Below, one piece after another: positions 36,764 through 38,106 of a stretch of 38,106 nt of DNA. Both the position numbers and the translations under genes were made by a program. The stretch is from Rhodocyclales bacterium. Lineage in GTDB: Bacteria > Pseudomonadota > Gammaproteobacteria > Burkholderiales > Rhodocyclaceae. The stretch spans positions 1 through 38,106 of the forward strand of contig JACRLX010000029.1 of NCBI GenBank assembly GCA_016235165.1, given 5' to 3'. Within the stretch, counting starts at the first letter, position 1. Every line of letters starts with the position of its first letter. The notes beneath the pieces were generated by a model. The model made no database searches and was not told the origin of the DNA. It saw only the letters and a program-made list of their open reading frames with translations.

Positions 36764-37651
36764 ATGACTGACTTTTTCGGCATTCCGCTGCCTGCGCTGT
36801 TCGGCCAACTGGTGCTGGGCCTGGTCAACGGCTGCTTCTACGCCGTGCTGAGCCTCGGCCTGGCGGTGATCTTCGGCATGCTGAACATCATCAACTTCGC
36901 CCACGGTGCGCTCTACATGGTGGGCGCCATGCTGGCCTGGATGATCCTCGAATACCTGGGCCTGGGCTACTGGTGGTCGCTGCTGCTGGCGCCGCTGGCG
37001 GTCGGCCTGGTCGGCATCGCCATCGAGCGCCTGTTGCTGCGCCGGCTCTACCAGCTCGACCACCTCTACGGCCTCTTGCTGACTTTCGGCCTGGCGCTGA
37101 TGATCGAGGGCCTGTTCCGCGACCTCTATGGCGTCGCCGGGCTGCCCTACGCCATTCCGGATGAGTTGTCCGGCGCGATTGGCCTGGGCTTCATGTTCCT
37201 GCCCAAATACCGCGCCTGGGTGATCTTCGCCTCGCTGGCGGTCTGCCTCGGCACCTGGTACCTGATCGAGAAGACGCGGCTCGGCGCCTACCTGCGCGCC
37301 GCCACGGAGAACCCGAAGCTGACCCAGGCTTTCGGCATCAACGTGCCGTTGCTGGTGATGCTGACCTACGGCTTCGGCGTTGGCCTGGCCGGCCTCGCCG
37401 GCGTGCTGGCGGCGCCGACTTCGCAAGTGGGGGCGCTGATGGGATCGAACCTGATCATCACGGTGTTCGCCGTGGTCGTCATTGGCGGCATGGGTTCGAT
37501 CCTCGGCTCGGTGCTTACCGGCCTTGGCCTCGGCCTGGTCGAAGGCCTGACCAAGGTGGTTTATCCGGAAGCCAGCGCCACCGTGGTTTTCATCATCATG
37601 GCCGGCGTGCTCATGGTGCGGCCGGCCGGCCTGTTCGGCAGGGAGAAATAA
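36764..37651 (+). CDS. livH: Branched-chain amino acid-type ABC transporter permease LivH
   Basis: A 295-residue inner-membrane permease with about eight hydrophobic helices. Family motifs are visible: GLVNGCFYAVLSLGLAVIFG near the N-terminus, NIINFAHGALYMVGA, TRLGAYLRAATENPKLTQAFGIN in the cytoplasmic coupling loop, and VFAVVVIGGMGSILGSVLTG near the C-terminus. It would pair with LivM to form the channel. The stop overlaps the livM start by one base (TAATG at 37649-37653), so the two are coupled. Confidence 0.94.
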   Translation: MTDFFGIPLPALFGQLVLGLVNGCFYAVLSLGLAVIFGMLNIINFAHGALYMVGAMLAWMILEYLGLGYWWSLLLAPLAVGLVGIAIERLLLRRLYQLDHLYGLLLTFGLALMIEGLFRDLYGVAGLPYAIPDELSGAIGLGFMFLPKYRAWVIFASLAVCLGTWYLIEKTRLGAYLRAATENPKLTQAFGINVPLLVMLTYGFGVGLAGLAGVLAAPTSQVGALMGSNLIITVFAVVVIGGMGSILGSVLTGLGLGLVEGLTKVVYPEASATVVFIIMAGVLMVRPAGLFGREK

Positions 37652-38106
37652 TGAGATCCGCATTTTCCGGCGCCACGCCGGGCAATCTCGCCGGCCTCGC
37701 GCTGCTGATTCTGGCCCCGCTCGTGATCTATCCGATCCTGGTCATGAAGGTGCTGTGCTTCGCACTGTTTGCCTGCGCCTTCAACCTGCTGCTGGGTTAC
37801 ACCGGGCTCTTGTCCTTCGGCCATGCGGTGTTCCTCGGCAGCGCGGCCTATGTCACTGGCCATGCGCTGAAGGTCTGGCAATTGCCGACGCTGCTCGGGC
37901 TGCTGGCCGGCACCGGCGCGGCGACGTTGCTGGGCTGGGCCATCGGCAGCCTGGCGATCCGCAGGCAGGGCATCTATTTCGCCATGGTGACCCTGGCGCT
38001 GGCGCAGATGGTGTTCTTCTTCTTCCTCCAGGCGCCCTTCACCGGCGGCGAGGACGGCCTGCAGGGCGTGCCGCGCGGCAGCCTGTTCGGCCTTGATCTC
38101 GCCGAC
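37651..38106 (+). CDS. livM: Branched-chain amino acid-type ABC transporter permease LivM (partial)
   Basis: The first 152 codons of a LivM-type permease, running off the window end. The hydrophobic N-terminus (LALLILAPLVIYPILVMKVL) leads into LLLGYTGLLSFGHAVFLGSAAY, the usual LivM signature, then RRQGIYFAMVTLALAQMVFF and FTGGEDGLQGVP, also typical. ATG 37651 shares one base with the livH stop, and GGGAG lies upstream inside livH. It forms the second half of the membrane channel with LivH. Confidence 0.93.
   Translation, partial: MRSAFSGATPGNLAGLALLILAPLVIYPILVMKVLCFALFACAFNLLLGYTGLLSFGHAVFLGSAAYVTGHALKVWQLPTLLGLLAGTGAATLLGWAIGSLAIRRQGIYFAMVTLALAQMVFFFFLQAPFTGGEDGLQGVPRGSLFGLDLAD

Noticed and set aside
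31480-36828. Long minus-strand open frames opposite the ligase and liv genes
   Set aside because: Antisense shadows with no recognisable domain; the plus-strand genes are unambiguous.

Overview
The window is GC-rich, gene-dense bacterial DNA with short intergenic gaps. The gene set (many PAS-type hybrid histidine kinases, c-di-GMP signalling, a Liv-type ABC transporter beside an acyl-CoA ligase, a TAXI-type binding protein) suggests a betaproteobacterium, probably Rhodocyclales-like (Azoarcus/Thauera/Sterolibacterium relatives). That placement is inference; no rRNA or other marker gene is present.

Layout. 1-141: C-terminal tail of a likely chemoreceptor. 162-9452: a plus-strand signalling block with two tandem, closely related hybrid kinases (MASE1-CHASE-PAS-PAS and TM-PAS-PAS-GAF sensor parts on near-identical kinase/pseudo-receiver/receiver/Hpt parts), then a receiver-EAL c-di-GMP phosphodiesterase. 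9495-10985 (minus): a PAS-PAS HisKA_2 kinase. 11167-12506 (minus): a two-gene module of an AbiEii-like nucleotidyltransferase and a winged-helix-like partner, with a strong promoter overlapped by a perfect palindrome. 12803-18471 (plus): a tightly packed operon of an FAD oxidase, a two-cluster Fe-S protein, a geranylgeranyl-reductase-like flavoprotein, a 97-residue protein and phosphoglucomutase. 18521-19801 (minus): O-acetylhomoserine sulfhydrylase. 19854-21503 (plus): an orphan secretin-N-domain protein and an exported alpha/beta hydrolase. 21500-24709 (minus): a hybrid kinase with a C-terminal hemerythrin domain. 24998-26164 (plus): an exported MetX-like hydrolase. 26210-27550 (minus): a membrane-anchored TAXI solute-binding protein. 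27648-32387 (minus): a soluble hybrid kinase, an OmpR-type regulator and its PAS-PAS hybrid kinase. 32500-38106 (plus): acyl-CoA ligase and livG-livF-livK-livH-livM, running off the end.

How it fits together. Six sensor kinases lie within 32 kb. The first pair plausibly feeds the EAL phosphodiesterase through Hpt domains. The kinase-regulator pair at 29710-32387 is divergent from the ligase/transporter operon, and a 10-bp-phased direct repeat lies between them. The ligase and Liv transporter would import and activate an organic acid, but livG and livF are joined by a deletion that removes the 3' end of livG and the 5' end of livF, so the transporter may not work as encoded here.

The most notable observations are the livG/livF deletion at a TCCGAC microhomology, the reversed-order nucleotidyltransferase module with its palindromic operator, the hemerythrin-fused phosphorelay kinase, and the Fe-S protein whose CCG-type cluster ligands appear to be missing.
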